Part shown: positions 16,350 to 26,899 of the stretch, one piece after another
Layout of the letters: each line of letters begins with the position of its first letter
How positions within the stretch are numbered: position 1 is the first letter of the stretch
Assembly: GCF_002982075.1 (NCBI RefSeq)
Contig: NZ_PUEJ01000005.1
Location: 248,001 to 312,000 of the forward strand
DNA length: 64,000 nt
From: Labrys okinawensis
GTDB lineage: Bacteria; Pseudomonadota; Alphaproteobacteria; Rhizobiales; Labraceae
Reading direction: 5' to 3'
Made by a program: the position numbers and the translations under genes
Notes under the pieces: model-generated
What the model saw: only the letters and a program-made list of their open reading frames with translations
What the model was told of the DNA's origin: nothing
Database searches by the model: none

Positions 16350-17648
16350 ATGCTCGATACCCAGAAGAACCGCCCCGCCGAGACCTTCCCCGCCCCGGAA
16401 TGGGCGCCGGATCGCTGGCGCAACGTCCGCCGCAACTACACGCCGCGCGACGTGGAGCGGCTCGCCGGGTCGCTGCCGATCCGCCATACGCTGGCTGAGA
16501 ATGGCGCCAGGCGCCTGTGGGAACTCCTGCACAAGCGCGACTATGTGCCGACGCTCGGCACCTTCACCGGCAATCAGGCGGTGCAGCAGGTCAAGGCCGG
16601 GCTCGAGGCGATCTATCTGTCCGGCTGGCAGGTGGCGGCGGATGCCAATAGCTCGGGCAACATGTATCCCGACCAGAGCCTCTATCCCGTCGACAGCGTG
16701 CCCTCCGTCGTGCGCCGCATCAACAAGGCCCTGCAGCGCGCAGACCAGATCCAGACCATGGAGCGCGTCGACGGCAAGGGCGGTGAGCAGCTCGATTATT
16801 TCGTGCCTGTGATCGCCGATGCCGAAGCCGGCTTTGGCGGCCAGCTCAACGCCTATGAACTGATGAAGGCGATGATCGAGGCGGGCGCCGCCGCGGTGCA
16901 TTTCGAGGACCAGCTGGCTTCGGAAAAGAAGTGCGGCCATCTCGGCGGCAAGGTGCTGGTGCCGACGCGCACCTTCATCAAGACGCTGAACGCGGCACGC
17001 CTCGCGGCCGACGTGATGGGCGTGCCGACCTTGATCATGGCCCGTACCGATGCCGAGGCAGCGCGCCTGATCACCTCCGATGTCGATGAGGCCGACCGGC
17101 CCTTCATCACCGGGGAGCGTACGCCGGAAGGCTTCTATGTGCTCAAGGGCGGCTTCGAGGCGGCGATCGCCCGCGGCATTGCCTATGCGCCCTATGCCGA
17201 TCTGATCTGGTGCGAGACCTCGACGCCGAGCCTGGCCGACGCCAAGCGCTTCGCCGAAGCCGTGCGCAAGGTCCATCCGGACCAGATGCTGGCCTATAAC
17301 TGCTCGCCCTCGTTCAACTGGGCCAAGCATATGGATCCGGCGGCAATGAAGGCGTTCCAGCGCGAGCTGGGTGCGATGGGCTACAAGTACCAGTTCATCA
17401 CGCTGGCTGGCTTCCACAACACCAGCTACACCACCTTCGACCTCGCCCGCCGCTACAGGCAGGATGGCATGGCCGCCTATTCGCAGCTCCAGCAGGCCGA
17501 GTTCGCCGCCGAGGCCGACGGCTTCACTGCGACGCGCCACCAGCGCGAGGTCGGCACCTCCTATTTCGACGCCATCGCCACCATCCTTGGCGAGGGCCAG
17601 AGCTCGACCACGGCGATGGAACATTCGACCGAGACGGCGCAGTTCTGA
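16350..17648 (+). CDS. aceA: Isocitrate lyase
   Basis: 432 residues, close to the E. coli enzyme (434). It cleaves isocitrate to glyoxylate and succinate in the glyoxylate shunt, needed for growth on acetate and fatty acids. The signature KKCGH is present with the catalytic cysteine at residue 195; [17 protein letters not shown] and [12 protein letters not shown] are typical. ATG at 16350 follows AGGAAG; the GTG three bases earlier is less likely. No malate synthase gene is in the window. Probably controlled by the divergent ScfR-type regulator. Confidence 0.97.
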   Translation: MLDTQKNRPAETFPAPEWAPDRWRNVRRNYTPRDVERLAGSLPIRHTLAENGARRLWELLHKRDYVPTLGTFTGNQAVQQVKAGLEAIYLSGWQVAADANSSGNMYPDQSLYPVDSVPSVVRRINKALQRADQIQTMERVDGKGGEQLDYFVPVIADAEAGFGGQLNAYELMKAMIEAGAAAVHFEDQLASEKKCGHLGGKVLVPTRTFIKTLNAARLAADVMGVPTLIMARTDAEAARLITSDVDEADRPFITGERTPEGFYVLKGGFEAAIARGIAYAPYADLIWCETSTPSLADAKRFAEAVRKVHPDQMLAYNCSPSFNWAKHMDPAAMKAFQRELGAMGYKYQFITLAGFHNTSYTTFDLARRYRQDGMAAYSQLQQAEFAAEADGFTATRHQREVGTSYFDAIATILGEGQSSTTAMEHSTETAQF

Positions 17649-17677
17649 GGCGATACTCACTTCCCGATATCGTGATG

Positions 17678-17714
17678 GCCCTTCCCGCGACAGCGGGGAG
17701 GGTCGTTTCTTTTC
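17678..17714 (+). terminator. aceA terminator
   Basis: GCCCTTCCCGC (17678-17688) pairs with GCGGGGAGGGT (17693-17703) with a 4-base loop, one mismatch and a G-U pair, followed by a T-rich tract. It starts 30 bases after the aceA stop. Confidence 0.65.
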
Positions 17715-17737
17715 GGGTGCGCGGGCATCCTGCCCGC
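17715..17737 (+). repeat. Dispersed GGGTGCGCGGGCATCC repeat, single arm
   Basis: The 23-base segment GGGTGCGCGGGCATCCTGCC plus CGC is the exact inverse complement of the right arm of the palindrome at 26900-26975. Downstream bases to about 17770 also resemble the centre of that copy. The remaining stretch to 17991 shows no gene; it has short GATC-rich inverted repeats (near 17908-17922). Confidence 0.6.
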
Positions 17738-17991
17738 TTCTGGAAACGCGGCGCACCTTGGAAGGAAAGAACGGGTAAGAAACCTATGGGCGTTACCTTT
17801 GCGAGCGGGAGGCGCACGAAAAGCGGCGCGCCCATCTCCTCGGCTCCATCAAGTGATGGAGGGGGATCGGCATCTTCTTGCGGGCAAGTCTGGCGTTTCC
17901 AAGATGGTCGATCTGGAGATCGACCCACCGGACGCTCGCCTTTCGCCCGCAAAGCAAGCGCGTATGGGCAAGATGCCTTTGCGCCCGGAGA

Positions 17992-19365
17992 TTACGGTTC
18001 TTCCGCCTCGAAACTCGCGCGGTTGATGCCGTATTTCGTCAACTTGTCGTAGAAGGTCTTACGCGGGATGCCGAGGGTTTCGAGGCTGGCCCGTACATCG
18101 CCCTTGTGCCGGGTCAGCGCCTCGCGGATGAGGTCGGCCTCGTAGCGCTCCAGCCGCTCGGGCAGCGAGGCGCCTTCACCCAAGCCCGAGGCCGGGGCAT
18201 TTGTTCCGGCCGCGGCGAGGTCGACCTCGGCCAGCCCCAGCGCCATGCGCTCGGCGAAATGCACGATCTCGCGCACATTGCCCGGCCAATCATGGGTGGC
18301 GAGGTGGTGGCGCACGGCCGGCGTCAGCATCGGTACTTCGCGCTGGAAGCGCCGGCAGGCCCGGTCGAGATAGACGGCAAACAGCAGGGGCACGTCTTCC
18401 CGCCGTTCGCGCACGGGTGGAATGCGCAGCGTCACCACATTGAGGCGGTGGAACAGGTCTTCGCGGAAGCTGGCCCTGTGCGCCGGAGAGCCGAGATCGC
18501 TCTTGGCGGCGGCGACTACGCGCAGATCCACCTGCCGAGCCGTGTTGGAGCCGAGCGGCGTGATCTCGCGCTGCTCGAGCACGCGCAGCAGGCGGGCCTG
18601 GGCGCTGAGCGGCATGCTCTCGATCTCGTCCAGGAACAGCGTGCCGCCGCTGGAATGCTCGATCAGCCCGACCCTTTTCTTCAGCGCGCCGGTAAAGGCG
18701 CCGCTCTCATGTCCGAACAGTTCGCTTTCCAGCACCGTTTCGGGCAGGGCGCCGCAATTGAGCGCGACAAAACGCCCGCTGCGCCGCCGGCCGAGATGAT
18801 GGAGCTGGTCGGCCACCAATTCCTTGCCGGTGCCGGTTTCGCCCACGATCATCACGTCGACATCGGCATCGGCCACCGCCTTCAGCGTTTCGCGCAGACG
18901 CTCCATCGCGGGAGCGTCGCCGAGCAAAGGCGAGGGGGCGCTGGCCTCTGCCGCCGCCTGGCGCAGGCGCCGGTTCTCCATCACCAGAGCCCGCTTTTCG
19001 GTGGCGCGTTTCACGCTCTGGATCAGCCTGTCGGAGGCGAAGGGCTTGGGCAGGAAATCATAGGCCCCTTCGCGCATCGCTTCGACGGCGGTGGCAATGT
19101 CACCATGCCCGGTGATCATGATCACCGGCAGGTCGGGATCGCGGGCGCGCAAGGTGCGGAACAATTCCATGCCGTCGAGGCGCGGCATGCGCAGATCGGT
19201 GATCACCACGCCCGGAAAGCGTTCGTCGATGGCCTTGAGGGCTTCGACGGCGGATTCGAACAGGAACGGCTCGAAGCCGGCAAGCCGCAGTGTCTGCGCA
19301 TTGGCGTCGCGCAGGACGGCATCGTCGTCGACGAAGGCCACGGGCAAGGGGGAGCCGGCAGTCAT
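17992..19365 (-). CDS. dctD: C4-dicarboxylate transport response regulator (sigma-54 activator)
   Basis: 457 residues in NtrC order: receiver domain (residues 8-125) with phospho-acceptor Asp57 in [16 protein letters not shown]+ domain with Walker A GETGTGKE near residue 171 and the sigma-54 contact loop GAFTGA, and a Fis-type helix-turn-helix at the C-terminus ([20 protein letters not shown]). It activates dctA transcription through RpoN. It lies 79 bases after dctB on the same strand. A matching UAS and sigma-54 promoter lie in front of dctA. Confidence 0.95.
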   Translation of the reverse strand: MTAGSPLPVAFVDDDAVLRDANAQTLRLAGFEPFLFESAVEALKAIDERFPGVVITDLRMPRLDGMELFRTLRARDPDLPVIMITGHGDIATAVEAMREGAYDFLPKPFASDRLIQSVKRATEKRALVMENRRLRQAAAEASAPSPLLGDAPAMERLRETLKAVADADVDVMIVGETGTGKELVADQLHHLGRRRSGRFVALNCGALPETVLESELFGHESGAFTGALKKRVGLIEHSSGGTLFLDEIESMPLSAQARLLRVLEQREITPLGSNTARQVDLRVVAAAKSDLGSPAHRASFREDLFHRLNVVTLRIPPVRERREDVPLLFAVYLDRACRRFQREVPMLTPAVRHHLATHDWPGNVREIVHFAERMALGLAEVDLAAAGTNAPASGLGEGASLPERLERYEADLIREALTRHKGDVRASLETLGIPRKTFYDKLTKYGINRASFEAEEP

Positions 19366-19444
19366 GGCGTGCGCATCTCCGGCAGAAGGCTGACGGGAGA
19401 CGGCGGCCGAACGAGGTGGAATATCGAAGTGTTGCTCATGCCGT

Positions 19445-21277
19445 TCATCCCTCTTTCTCCGCCCGCTTTAGGGTGATCAGGAAGCGGCAGCCTTGGCCCG
19501 GCTGGCTTTCCACCTCCAGGCGGCCGCCGAATTCCTCGACGATGTCCTTTGAAATCACCAGCCCGAGACCGAGCCCGCCGGGCTTGGTGGTGGTGAAGGG
19601 CGTGAAGAGATGGGCCGTCACCTCGGGCGCAAGGCCGGGGCCATTGTCGGATACGGTGAGACGGACCAGGTCGCCTTCGCCAGCAATGCCGATATGGATG
19701 GCCTGGACGGCTCGTCCTTCCAGGGCTTCGAGGGCGTTCTGCAGGAGATTGACCAGCACCTGCTCGAGCCGCACGCGATTGGCCGCCACCCTCAGATCGT
19801 CCGCAACAGGATCGACGTCGATCTCCGCCCCCTGGCGCCGGGCCCGGATACCGACCAGCAGCAGCGCACCGTCGAGCACGTCTCGCAGGGGGACCGGCCC
19901 GACATCGCCGGTGGCCTTGCGGGCGAAGCTTCGCAGTTGCGCGATGATGTCGGCGATCTTTTCGGTCAGCCCGGCAATGGTCGCCAGGTTCTGGCGGGCT
20001 GGCACCGGCTCGCTGCGGTCGAGAAAGATCGCGGCATTGTCGGCGAAACTGCGGATGGCGGCGACCGGCTGGTTCACCTCATGGGCGAGGCCTGCCGTGA
20101 TCTGGCCGAGGATCGCGAGGCGATTGGCCTGGGTGAGTTCGTCTCGCGCGGTCTGCAGCTTGGCCTCGACCTTGCGGCGCTCGTCGATCTCGGCGGAGAG
20201 GAGAGCATTGCTCTGGCTGAGGTCGAGCGTGCGAGCCTCGACGCGATGCTCGAGTTCGATCTGGGCTTCGGTGAGTTCGGCCGTGCGCGCGATCGCCCGC
20301 TGGCGCCGGTGCAGGAGTATGCCGAGCAGGACCAGCGTGGCGCCGACCACCGCGAAGGTGATGGAGCGCAAGGTCGCGGCGCCGGCGGCAAGCGCGCGCG
20401 CGGCCGGCTCCAGCAGATGCAGCTGCCAACTGGTCGTAGGCACCTTGCTCGCGCTGGCGAGGTGCAGCCCGCTGCCGCGCAGGGAGACGAAGTCTGCGCC
20501 CGGCGTCGATGCCTGGCTGCGCCGGATCGGCAAGACCGTCAGCGGCGAATCGCCGAACTGCAGAGAGGAGCGGATCCTTGCTGCTTCCTCGGCGGCGATC
20601 GGGGCCTGCGCCATGAAGCGCCATTCCGGCTGGCTGGTCAGCAGCACGATGCCGCGGGGGTCGGTGACATAGACGATGGCGCCCGAGCGATGCCAATCCT
20701 CCTCGACAGAGAAGAACTCCACCTTGACCACGATGACGCCCTGCATGCCGCCTGGGCCGTCGATGCGACGGGCAATGTAGAGGCCCGGCCGCTGGCTGAC
20801 GGTACCAAGGGCGAAATGCTCGGTGTCTCCCTTGGCCACCGCTTCGGTGAAATAGGGGCGAAAGGCATAATTGGTGCCGACGAAGCTGATGTCCTCCTTC
20901 CAGTTGGAAGAGGCGATCGCCAGGCCCGTGCGGTCGATCAGGTAGATCACGGCCGAGCGCGCGCCGGCATTCAGGCTTTCGAGCTTGGCATTCATGGCTC
21001 CGATACGAGCCGCATCCGGCGAGCTCAGGGTGGCGAGCACATCGGGATCGCGTGACAGCACCAGCGAGAGCGTGCGCTGCTTTTCCAGCTCGCTGCGCAG
21101 TACGGCGATATCCAGCGTGGCACTGCCGGCAGCCTGAGCACGGAGGGCCTCGGCGGCCTGGCGTGTGCCGTAATTGCCGGCAAGCCAGACGGCGAGCGCC
21201 AGGCTCGCCAGGCTGAGCGCGGCAAAAACCAGCCATTCGATCCGCCGCTTTCGCCGTCTTTGCGCAGCCCCGCTCAT
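19445..21277 (-). CDS. dctB: C4-dicarboxylate sensor histidine kinase
   Basis: 610 residues. One N-terminal membrane segment (about 14-34), a periplasmic double-Cache sensor region, a second membrane segment near 303-322, a coiled coil, the H-box [16 protein letters not shown] (phospho-accepting His) and an HATPase domain with [16 protein letters not shown] and GGLGLGL. The dicarboxylate-binding sensor and the partner response regulator downstream identify DctB. It phosphorylates DctD when C4-dicarboxylates are present. Divergent from dctA. Confidence 0.95.
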   Translation of the reverse strand: MSGAAQRRRKRRIEWLVFAALSLASLALAVWLAGNYGTRQAAEALRAQAAGSATLDIAVLRSELEKQRTLSLVLSRDPDVLATLSSPDAARIGAMNAKLESLNAGARSAVIYLIDRTGLAIASSNWKEDISFVGTNYAFRPYFTEAVAKGDTEHFALGTVSQRPGLYIARRIDGPGGMQGVIVVKVEFFSVEEDWHRSGAIVYVTDPRGIVLLTSQPEWRFMAQAPIAAEEAARIRSSLQFGDSPLTVLPIRRSQASTPGADFVSLRGSGLHLASASKVPTTSWQLHLLEPAARALAAGAATLRSITFAVVGATLVLLGILLHRRQRAIARTAELTEAQIELEHRVEARTLDLSQSNALLSAEIDERRKVEAKLQTARDELTQANRLAILGQITAGLAHEVNQPVAAIRSFADNAAIFLDRSEPVPARQNLATIAGLTEKIADIIAQLRSFARKATGDVGPVPLRDVLDGALLLVGIRARRQGAEIDVDPVADDLRVAANRVRLEQVLVNLLQNALEALEGRAVQAIHIGIAGEGDLVRLTVSDNGPGLAPEVTAHLFTPFTTTKPGGLGLGLVISKDIVEEFGGRLEVESQPGQGCRFLITLKRAEKEG

Positions 21278-21309
21278 CGATTTTTATCGCCATCCTTCGC
21301 GGCCAAGCA

Positions 21310-21358
21310 TGTGCGGAAATCCGCACAGGAGCAAGGCCGATGTGCGGGACTTCGCTCA
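21310..21358 (+). promoter_or_regulatory. DctD upstream activating sites
   Basis: TGTGCGGAAATCCGCACA (21310-21327) is a perfect palindrome matching the known DctD site of rhizobia. A second, weaker copy TGTGCGGGACTTCGCTCA lies at 21341-21358, 31 bases (three helical turns) on. Tandem sites about 75 bases upstream of the sigma-54 promoter are the expected layout. Confidence 0.88.
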
Positions 21359-21421
21359 AAAGGCTTGGCGCCGCCAATGGGCACGAGCCACGAAATCGAG
21401 CAATATCAATAGCTTGATTGT

Positions 21422-21437
21422 TGGCACGGGATTTGCT
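21422..21437 (+). promoter_or_regulatory. Sigma-54 (RpoN) promoter of dctA
   Basis: TGGCACG-GGAT-TTGCT matches the -24/-12 consensus TGGCACG-N4-TTGCA/T fully, with GG and GC separated by ten bases. It lies 85 bases before the dctA start. Confidence 0.92.
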
Positions 21438-21521
21438 GATCATAAGGCAGCCGCTGGCAGAAAGCGGCGTCGAGGAAACCCTTTGGGCCAGGCCGCTTGC
21501 CGGGGCCCCATGGAGGAACAG

Positions 21522-22844
21522 ATGATCTCCCTCAGCGAGATGCCCAAGGCGGAGGCTCCGCGCAAGCGCCCCTTCTATGCAAACCTCTACTTCCAGGTCC
21601 TTGTCGCGATCGCGCTGGGGATTTTGCTCGGTCATTTCTATCCCGATCTCGGCAAGTCCCTGAAGCCGCTGGGCGACGCCTTCATCAAGCTGGTGAAGAT
21701 GGTGATCACCCCGGTGATCGCGCTGACCGTGATCACGGGCATTGCCGGCATGAGCGATCTCAAGAAGCTCGGCCGCGTCGTCGGCAAGGCCTTCATCTAC
21801 TTCCTGACTTTCTCCACCCTGGCTTTGATCATCGGGCTTCTGGTCGGGAATATCGTGCAGCCGGGCGCCGGCTTGAACGTCAATCCGGCTACACTGGATC
21901 CCAAGGCGGTGGCCGATTATGCCGCCAAGGCGCATGACCAGACCATCACCGGCTTCCTGATGAACATCATCCCCAGCAATCCGATCAGCGCGCTGGCGGG
22001 CGGAGACGTGCTGCAGGTGCTGTTCTTCTCGGTGGTGTTCGGTATCGCGCTGGCCCAGATCGGCAGTGCAGCCGAACCGCTGCTGATCGTGCTGAACTCG
22101 ATCTCGCGCGGCATGTTCCGGCTGGTCGCCATCCTGATGAAGGCCGCGCCCATCGGCGCCTTCGGGGCCATGGCCTTCACCATCGGTGCCTATGGCATTG
22201 GTTCGATCGCCAATCTCCTGATGCTGATCGGCACCTTCTACCTGACCTCTCTGCTTTTCGTGCTGGTCGTGCTCGGGGCAGTCGCCTGGTACAATGGCTT
22301 CTCGATCCTTGCTCTGATCCGCTACATCAAGGAAGAGCTCCTGCTGGTCCTCGGTACCTCCTCCTCCGAGGCCGCGCTGCCCAGCCTGATGGACAAGATG
22401 GAGCGGGCCGGCTGCCGCAAATCGGTGGTGGGTATCGTCATCCCCACCGGCTATTCCTTCAACCTCGACGGTACCAATATCTACATGACTCTGGCCGCTT
22501 TGTTCATCGCGCAGGCCACCGGCATTCAGCTTGGCTGGGGCGAGCAGATCCTGCTGCTCCTGGTTGCCATGCTGAGCTCGAAGGGCGCGGCCGGCATCAC
22601 GGGCGCCGGATTCATCACCCTGGCGGCGACGCTGGCCGTGGTGCCCTCCGTTCCGGTTGCCGGCATGGCCCTCATCCTCGGCATCGACCGCTTCATGTCC
22701 GAATGCCGGGCCCTCACCAATCTGGTCGGCAATGCTGTCGCCACCATCGTGGTAGCCCGGTGGGAGGGCGAACTCGACAAGGCCCAGCTCGCGGCCGCAC
22801 TGAGCGGTGACGACGCGCCGCAAACGGTAGCCGCGGCAGCCTGA
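21522..22844 (+). CDS. dctA: C4-dicarboxylate:cation symporter
   Basis: 440 residues, the normal DctA length. Eight membrane helices and two re-entrant loops of the glutamate-transporter fold are visible; [20 protein letters not shown] (serine-rich loop) and [20 protein letters not shown] are diagnostic. It imports succinate, malate and fumarate across the inner membrane. ATG at 21522 is preceded by GGAGGAACAG; a nearby upstream ATG at 21510 is less likely because it overlaps that site. Expressed from a sigma-54 promoter under DctB/DctD. Confidence 0.97.
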   Translation: MISLSEMPKAEAPRKRPFYANLYFQVLVAIALGILLGHFYPDLGKSLKPLGDAFIKLVKMVITPVIALTVITGIAGMSDLKKLGRVVGKAFIYFLTFSTLALIIGLLVGNIVQPGAGLNVNPATLDPKAVADYAAKAHDQTITGFLMNIIPSNPISALAGGDVLQVLFFSVVFGIALAQIGSAAEPLLIVLNSISRGMFRLVAILMKAAPIGAFGAMAFTIGAYGIGSIANLLMLIGTFYLTSLLFVLVVLGAVAWYNGFSILALIRYIKEELLLVLGTSSSEAALPSLMDKMERAGCRKSVVGIVIPTGYSFNLDGTNIYMTLAALFIAQATGIQLGWGEQILLLLVAMLSSKGAAGITGAGFITLAATLAVVPSVPVAGMALILGIDRFMSECRALTNLVGNAVATIVVARWEGELDKAQLAAALSGDDAPQTVAAAA

Positions 22845-22870
22845 GGCCCATCGACTGGCGAGACGAGAGA

Positions 22871-22900
22871 GGGGCGGACCGCCGGTCCGCCCCTTCTTTT
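22871..22900 (+). terminator. dctA terminator
   Basis: GGGGCGGACC (22871-22880) and GGTCCGCCCC (22884-22893) form a perfect 10-bp stem with a 3-base loop followed by TTCTTTT. As a symmetric stem between convergent genes it might serve both directions. Confidence 0.9.
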
Positions 22901-22940
22901 ATCATGATGCCGCTGCGCGCGTTTCCCGCACGCGCCGTCG

Positions 22941-23999
22941 TCAGACCTGCAATTCCAGATCGGCGGTGACGGGCACGGCGTCACTGCGGTCGGGACCTGC
23001 TTCATACCCGCGAACACGCAGGCTGCCCTGGCGGGCATTGGCTTCGACGGCAAGCCGGGTGATGGCATTGCGCAAGGGCGGTTCCACCCAGGCAAAGGGT
23101 GCCATCGCCCGGCCGGCATGAGAGGCGATGGCCAGGCGGCGGCTGGGACTGTCACTTTCGGAGGCCATGCCGTTGTTCCAGCCAGGCGCATTGGCCCAAT
23201 CGTTGGCGGCGGCCACCGGGCCGGTTTGCGTAACGAAGGCTTCCGGCCGGCGCTCGATCACGCAGGTCTCGGCCGGCGAAAGACCCGTCAGCGTGAAGAT
23301 CGTTTCGGCTGCGAGCGGTATGCGTTCCATGAGATCCCGCGCTGTAGCGAAATCGGGAGCCTCCTCGAAGATGCGGCGGAGCAGATGCATGGGAGGCATC
23401 AGCCCACGCCGCAAGCCGGACAGATCCGGCACGATCGCGCCGCTGGCGCTCGCCGTGCCGGCCGACGCCGGGCCCTTATTGATGGAGGCCGCAAAGCGGC
23501 CGGGCGCCAAGGCCGTCAGCACGCCCACGGCCCCCGGCCAGGTCACGTTGAGGAATTCCCCGGCGGGGCCGCGTTGCCGGACGATTTCGACGAAACGGCC
23601 AAGGCCGTCGAAATCCCAATCGAGCGTCCGCAGCAGGCGGGCACCGCGTCCGTCCGGCGCCGCCGCCGCCAGCGTGGTGCAGCCCCATTCATAGGCGGCG
23701 TTGATCAGGAAGGCGCCCGGCATCGGCAGGAGCGCTGCGATCGCTTCGATCTCGCCGACATAGGGGGAGGGACTGGCAAGCAGCCAGGCATGAGCGGCGG
23801 CGTCGAGTGCGGTCACCCTGCCATACGCTTCTGCCGGCATTGAAATCAAACAAGACCGCAGCAGCGCCCGCACCGTATCTCTGCGAGCCTGGGCGTGTGC
23901 GACCGGGCCGCTGTCGCGCGCATCGAAGATGGGAATGGGCGGCAACAGGGCTGCAGGGCCTTTCTGCAAGCCGGCGCGAGGAAAGGGGATGATGCTCAT
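22941..23999 (-). CDS. Ntn-hydrolase family (C45/acid ceramidase-like) protein
   Basis: 352 residues, cytoplasmic. The stretch EWGCTTLAAAAPDGRGARLL (Cys at residue 107) is followed by RTLDWDF, the pattern of choloylglycine hydrolase/C45 Ntn-hydrolases such as N-acylethanolamine amidase and acyl-transferase relatives, in which the cysteine becomes the N-terminal nucleophile after self-cleavage; here the preceding region would be removed. Later features (FAASINKGP) also agree. The substrate, an N-acyl amide, is a guess. It is convergent with dctA and divergent from fadL. Confidence 0.65.
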   Translation of the reverse strand: MSIIPFPRAGLQKGPAALLPPIPIFDARDSGPVAHAQARRDTVRALLRSCLISMPAEAYGRVTALDAAAHAWLLASPSPYVGEIEAIAALLPMPGAFLINAAYEWGCTTLAAAAPDGRGARLLRTLDWDFDGLGRFVEIVRQRGPAGEFLNVTWPGAVGVLTALAPGRFAASINKGPASAGTASASGAIVPDLSGLRRGLMPPMHLLRRIFEEAPDFATARDLMERIPLAAETIFTLTGLSPAETCVIERRPEAFVTQTGPVAAANDWANAPGWNNGMASESDSPSRRLAIASHAGRAMAPFAWVEPPLRNAITRLAVEANARQGSLRVRGYEAGPDRSDAVPVTADLELQV

Positions 24000-24446
24000 T
24001 GCCGAGCTCCCGCCTGAAGAAGTTCCGCGAAATTATCGAAGCTTTGCGATGTATTGTCACCCGCCAAGATGATGGCCGTGGCTTTACGTAGCGCTCATCC
24101 CTCACCGGGCCCTGTGCCTTCTCCGATCGACATGTTCTCGTTCCGAAGAGCTTCCGGATGGTTTTTCACTTGGTAAAGCGTGTTTGCCACCGGAGGTTGA
24201 CGTAAAAACCGAGTGTTACAGGAACGCAACAACCTTGCTGAATTGAGACACGGATGTGACGCAAACACGATGAAACGGCGGCGCTGCCCGTTACGGAGCA
24301 TTGAATATTCTGGTACGAAGAATCATGAGTTCGAATGAGCCATCCACAAGAAGCACTTACTTGCTTGTGGTCTGACAAAAGCAATAGACAGCTGAGGTTA
24401 CTCAGCCGGACCTGCCGTAGCGGCGGGTGATGATATGGGGGAACGA
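24000..24446. other. Gene-less interval upstream of fadL
   Basis: About 450 bases without a credible gene. It should carry the divergent promoters of the Ntn-hydrolase gene and the FadL gene. It is less GC-rich than its flanks, but no clear operator or promoter could be recognised. Confidence 0.55.
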
Positions 24447-25727
24447 ATGCCAAGAAAGACCCAACTCGCATTCCTGCTCATGGCCGGCGTTTCGCTGACG
24501 GCGAGCCAGGCCTATGCCGGCTCCTTCGCATTGCGCGAGCAGAGCACGATTGGCCTCGGCCAGGGTTTTGCCGGCGTGGCGGCCGGCTCGGGCGGTCTCA
24601 GCTCCATGTATTGGAACCCGGCGACGATGACCGCCATTCCCGGCTGGCAGTCGCAGTGGTCGGTGAGCGGCATCTTCCCTCAGGCTGAAATCACGCCGAC
24701 TTTCGTCGGTTTGCCGGCTCCTTTGTGGCGGGGTACCAGCACGGGCGACATCGCTCAGGACGGCATCCTGGCGGCGGGCTATACCTCCTACCAGGTCAAT
24801 GACCGGCTCTGGATCGGCCTTGCCACCAACACGCCCTTCGGCCTGGTCACCAAGAACCCCTTCAATTCGCCGGGACAGGTCTACGCCCGTACCTCAAAGG
24901 TGATTTCCTTCGACGTCAATCCGACCATCGCCTACAAGGTGACGGATTGGCTGTCGGTCGGTCTCGGCTTTCAGGCCATGTATTTCAAGACGCGTCTGAC
25001 GCAAGCCGTAGGCGTCCTGCCCAATGCTCGGACGGCGACCCTCGAGGGCGATAGCTGGGGCTATGGTTTCACGGCCGGTGTGACGATTACGCCGATCGAA
25101 GGAACCGAGATCGGCATCGGCTATCGTTCTGCCGTCAAGCAGGACCTCGATGGTACCCTCCGGACGCCCCTTGCGCGCTTAGGCGTGAAGGCCGACCTGA
25201 CTTTGCCGGATATGCTGACCGTCGGCATACGGCAGACAGTGACTCCCGACCTTACGCTTTCGGCCGGTTTCGAATGGACCAAATGGAGCGAATTTGGTGT
25301 AATTCCCGTCATCGCGAAGGCAACCGGGACTCAGGTGACGACATTGCCGTTCAAATATGATGACGGCTACTACGTCTCTGTGGGCGGCGAGTATGCCTGG
25401 AGTCCCGAACTGACCCTACGCGCTGGCCTCGGCTATGAATGGTCACCGATTTCCGACTTCAATCGAGATCTACGCTTGCCGGACAGCGACCGTATCCATG
25501 CCTCGATCGGCTTGGGTTACAAGGTCAACAACAAGCTTTCGGTGGATTTTGCTTATTCGCACCTGTTTGCTTTGAACGGCGACGTCAAGCTCAATGCCCG
25601 CAACCCCCACTATGTGGGACTGCCCTATTTCGGCAAAGTCGATGCTTCGGTCGATATTGTCTCGGCCAGCTTGACCTATCGCTGGGATGATCCGGGCGAA
25701 CCCAACCAGCCGGGCATCTTCAAGTAA
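24447..25727 (+). CDS. fadL: Outer membrane fatty acid transporter, FadL/TodX family
   Basis: 426 residues. A signal peptide ends near SQAYAGSFAL, then the FadL hatch follows: REQSTIGLGQGFAGVAAGSG and SSMYWNPATM, close to the canonical NPA motif. The rest consists of alternating amphipathic strands ending in an aromatic-rich strand (ASLTYRWD), as in a 14-stranded barrel. It takes up long-chain fatty acids or aromatic hydrocarbons. The ATG at 24447 follows GGGGGAAC; an in-frame ATG 12 bases earlier is less likely. A strong terminator follows at 25745. Confidence 0.92.
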   Translation: MPRKTQLAFLLMAGVSLTASQAYAGSFALREQSTIGLGQGFAGVAAGSGGLSSMYWNPATMTAIPGWQSQWSVSGIFPQAEITPTFVGLPAPLWRGTSTGDIAQDGILAAGYTSYQVNDRLWIGLATNTPFGLVTKNPFNSPGQVYARTSKVISFDVNPTIAYKVTDWLSVGLGFQAMYFKTRLTQAVGVLPNARTATLEGDSWGYGFTAGVTITPIEGTEIGIGYRSAVKQDLDGTLRTPLARLGVKADLTLPDMLTVGIRQTVTPDLTLSAGFEWTKWSEFGVIPVIAKATGTQVTTLPFKYDDGYYVSVGGEYAWSPELTLRAGLGYEWSPISDFNRDLRLPDSDRIHASIGLGYKVNNKLSVDFAYSHLFALNGDVKLNARNPHYVGLPYFGKVDASVDIVSASLTYRWDDPGEPNQPGIFK

Positions 25728-25744
25728 GGCGCCTTGCATTCAAC

Positions 25745-25786
25745 AAAAAGCCTTCGCGCGGGTTTCGGCCGGCGCGAAGGCTTTTT
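25745..25786. terminator. Bidirectional terminator after fadL
   Basis: AAAAAGCCTTCGCGC (25745-25759) and GCGCGAAGGCTTTTT (25772-25786) form a perfect 15-bp stem with poly-A before and poly-T after, so it can stop fadL and the leftward FAH-family gene. Confidence 0.93.
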
Positions 25787-25879
25787 CATGTTGTACATCC
25801 CCATCGTTCGGCATCTGGCGCCCTTCCTCCCGTCGAGCGGGGAAGGGCGCTGGTCATGCCGTCAGGTGGGGTGGAACGC

Positions 25880-26728
25880 TCAGGCGCTCCAGGCCACCGT
25901 GGTCTGGCGCTGGTCGCCGAGCTTTTCGATGCCGAGCGTCATCACATTGCCGGGCTTGAGATAGCGCGGCGGCTTCATGCCCATGCCGACGCCGGGAGGC
26001 GTGCCGGTGGTGATGACATCGCCGGGTTCCAGGATCAGGAACTGCGAGATGTAGTGCACGATGTGGGCGACACCGAAGATCATCGTCTTGGTCGAGCCGG
26101 TCTGCACGCGCTCGCCGTCCACATCGAGCCACATGGAAAGGTTCTGGACGTCGCCGACTTCGTCCGGCGTGACCAGCCAGGGGCCGAGCGGGCCGAAGGT
26201 CGGGCAGCCCTTGCCCTTCATCCACTGGCCGGAGCGCTCGATTTGGTAGGCGCGCTCTGAAACGTCGTTGCAGACGGCATAGCCGGCGACATAGGAAAGG
26301 GCATCCTTCTCCTCGACATAGGAGGCGCGGCTGCCGATGATGATGGCCAGCTCCACTTCCCAGTCCGTCTTTTCCGAACCGCGCGGAATGACGACGTCGT
26401 CATAGGGGCCGACCACGCAGGACGGCGCCTTGTTGAACAGCACCGGCTCCTTGGGCACCGGCAGATTGCTCTCAGCAGCGTGGTCGGCATAGTTCAGGCC
26501 CACCGCGATGAAATTGCCGGGCTGGGCGACGCAGGAGCCCAGGCGCGGATTGCCGGTTACTTCCGGCAGCGAGGCTGGCGCAAGGGCGGCGATCCGGGCC
26601 AAAGACTGCGGCGAGAGGGCATCGCCCTTCCAGTCGGCGACATGTGCCGACAAGTCCCTGATCTTGCCATCCGCATCGATCAGGCCGGGCTTTTCCGAGC
26701 CCGGCTTGCCATACCGTACCAGCTTCAT
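25880..26728 (-). CDS. Fumarylacetoacetate hydrolase family protein
   Basis: 282 residues. The N-terminal 70 residues form the small prolyl-rich domain and the rest the FAH barrel. NYADHAAE, KAPSCVVGPYDDVVIPRGSE, DWEVELAIIIG and GDVITTGTPPGVG are the metal-binding and active-site signatures; the acidic residues of DWEVELA and the ERAYQIERSGQWM region bind Mg or Mn. Members of this COG0179 type include ureidoglycolate lyase and 2-hydroxyhepta-2,4-diene-1,7-dioate isomerase; the exact substrate is not fixed. It stands alone, separated from DUF2852 by a 316-base intergenic stretch. Confidence 0.88.
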   Translation of the reverse strand: MKLVRYGKPGSEKPGLIDADGKIRDLSAHVADWKGDALSPQSLARIAALAPASLPEVTGNPRLGSCVAQPGNFIAVGLNYADHAAESNLPVPKEPVLFNKAPSCVVGPYDDVVIPRGSEKTDWEVELAIIIGSRASYVEEKDALSYVAGYAVCNDVSERAYQIERSGQWMKGKGCPTFGPLGPWLVTPDEVGDVQNLSMWLDVDGERVQTGSTKTMIFGVAHIVHYISQFLILEPGDVITTGTPPGVGMGMKPPRYLKPGNVMTLGIEKLGDQRQTTVAWSA

Positions 26729-26899
26729 ATGTGGAGTCCTTTGGTCGAGAGCTGCGGCCCTTGAGGGCCGTCCTTGAAATCATCGATCATGAAGGCCGGT
26801 CTGCATCGGGCGAGCGCCCGCGACCGGCCGGGGCGGATCATGCCCGATGGAGGGGACCTATCGCAAGTATTGTCTGAGAAATGCGCGCGATTGTTTCCC

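Noticed and set aside
20079..22823. 914-codon antisense frame across dctA and dctB
   Set aside because: It overlaps two well-identified genes and shows biased composition (His, Gln and Asp rich); no domain is visible.
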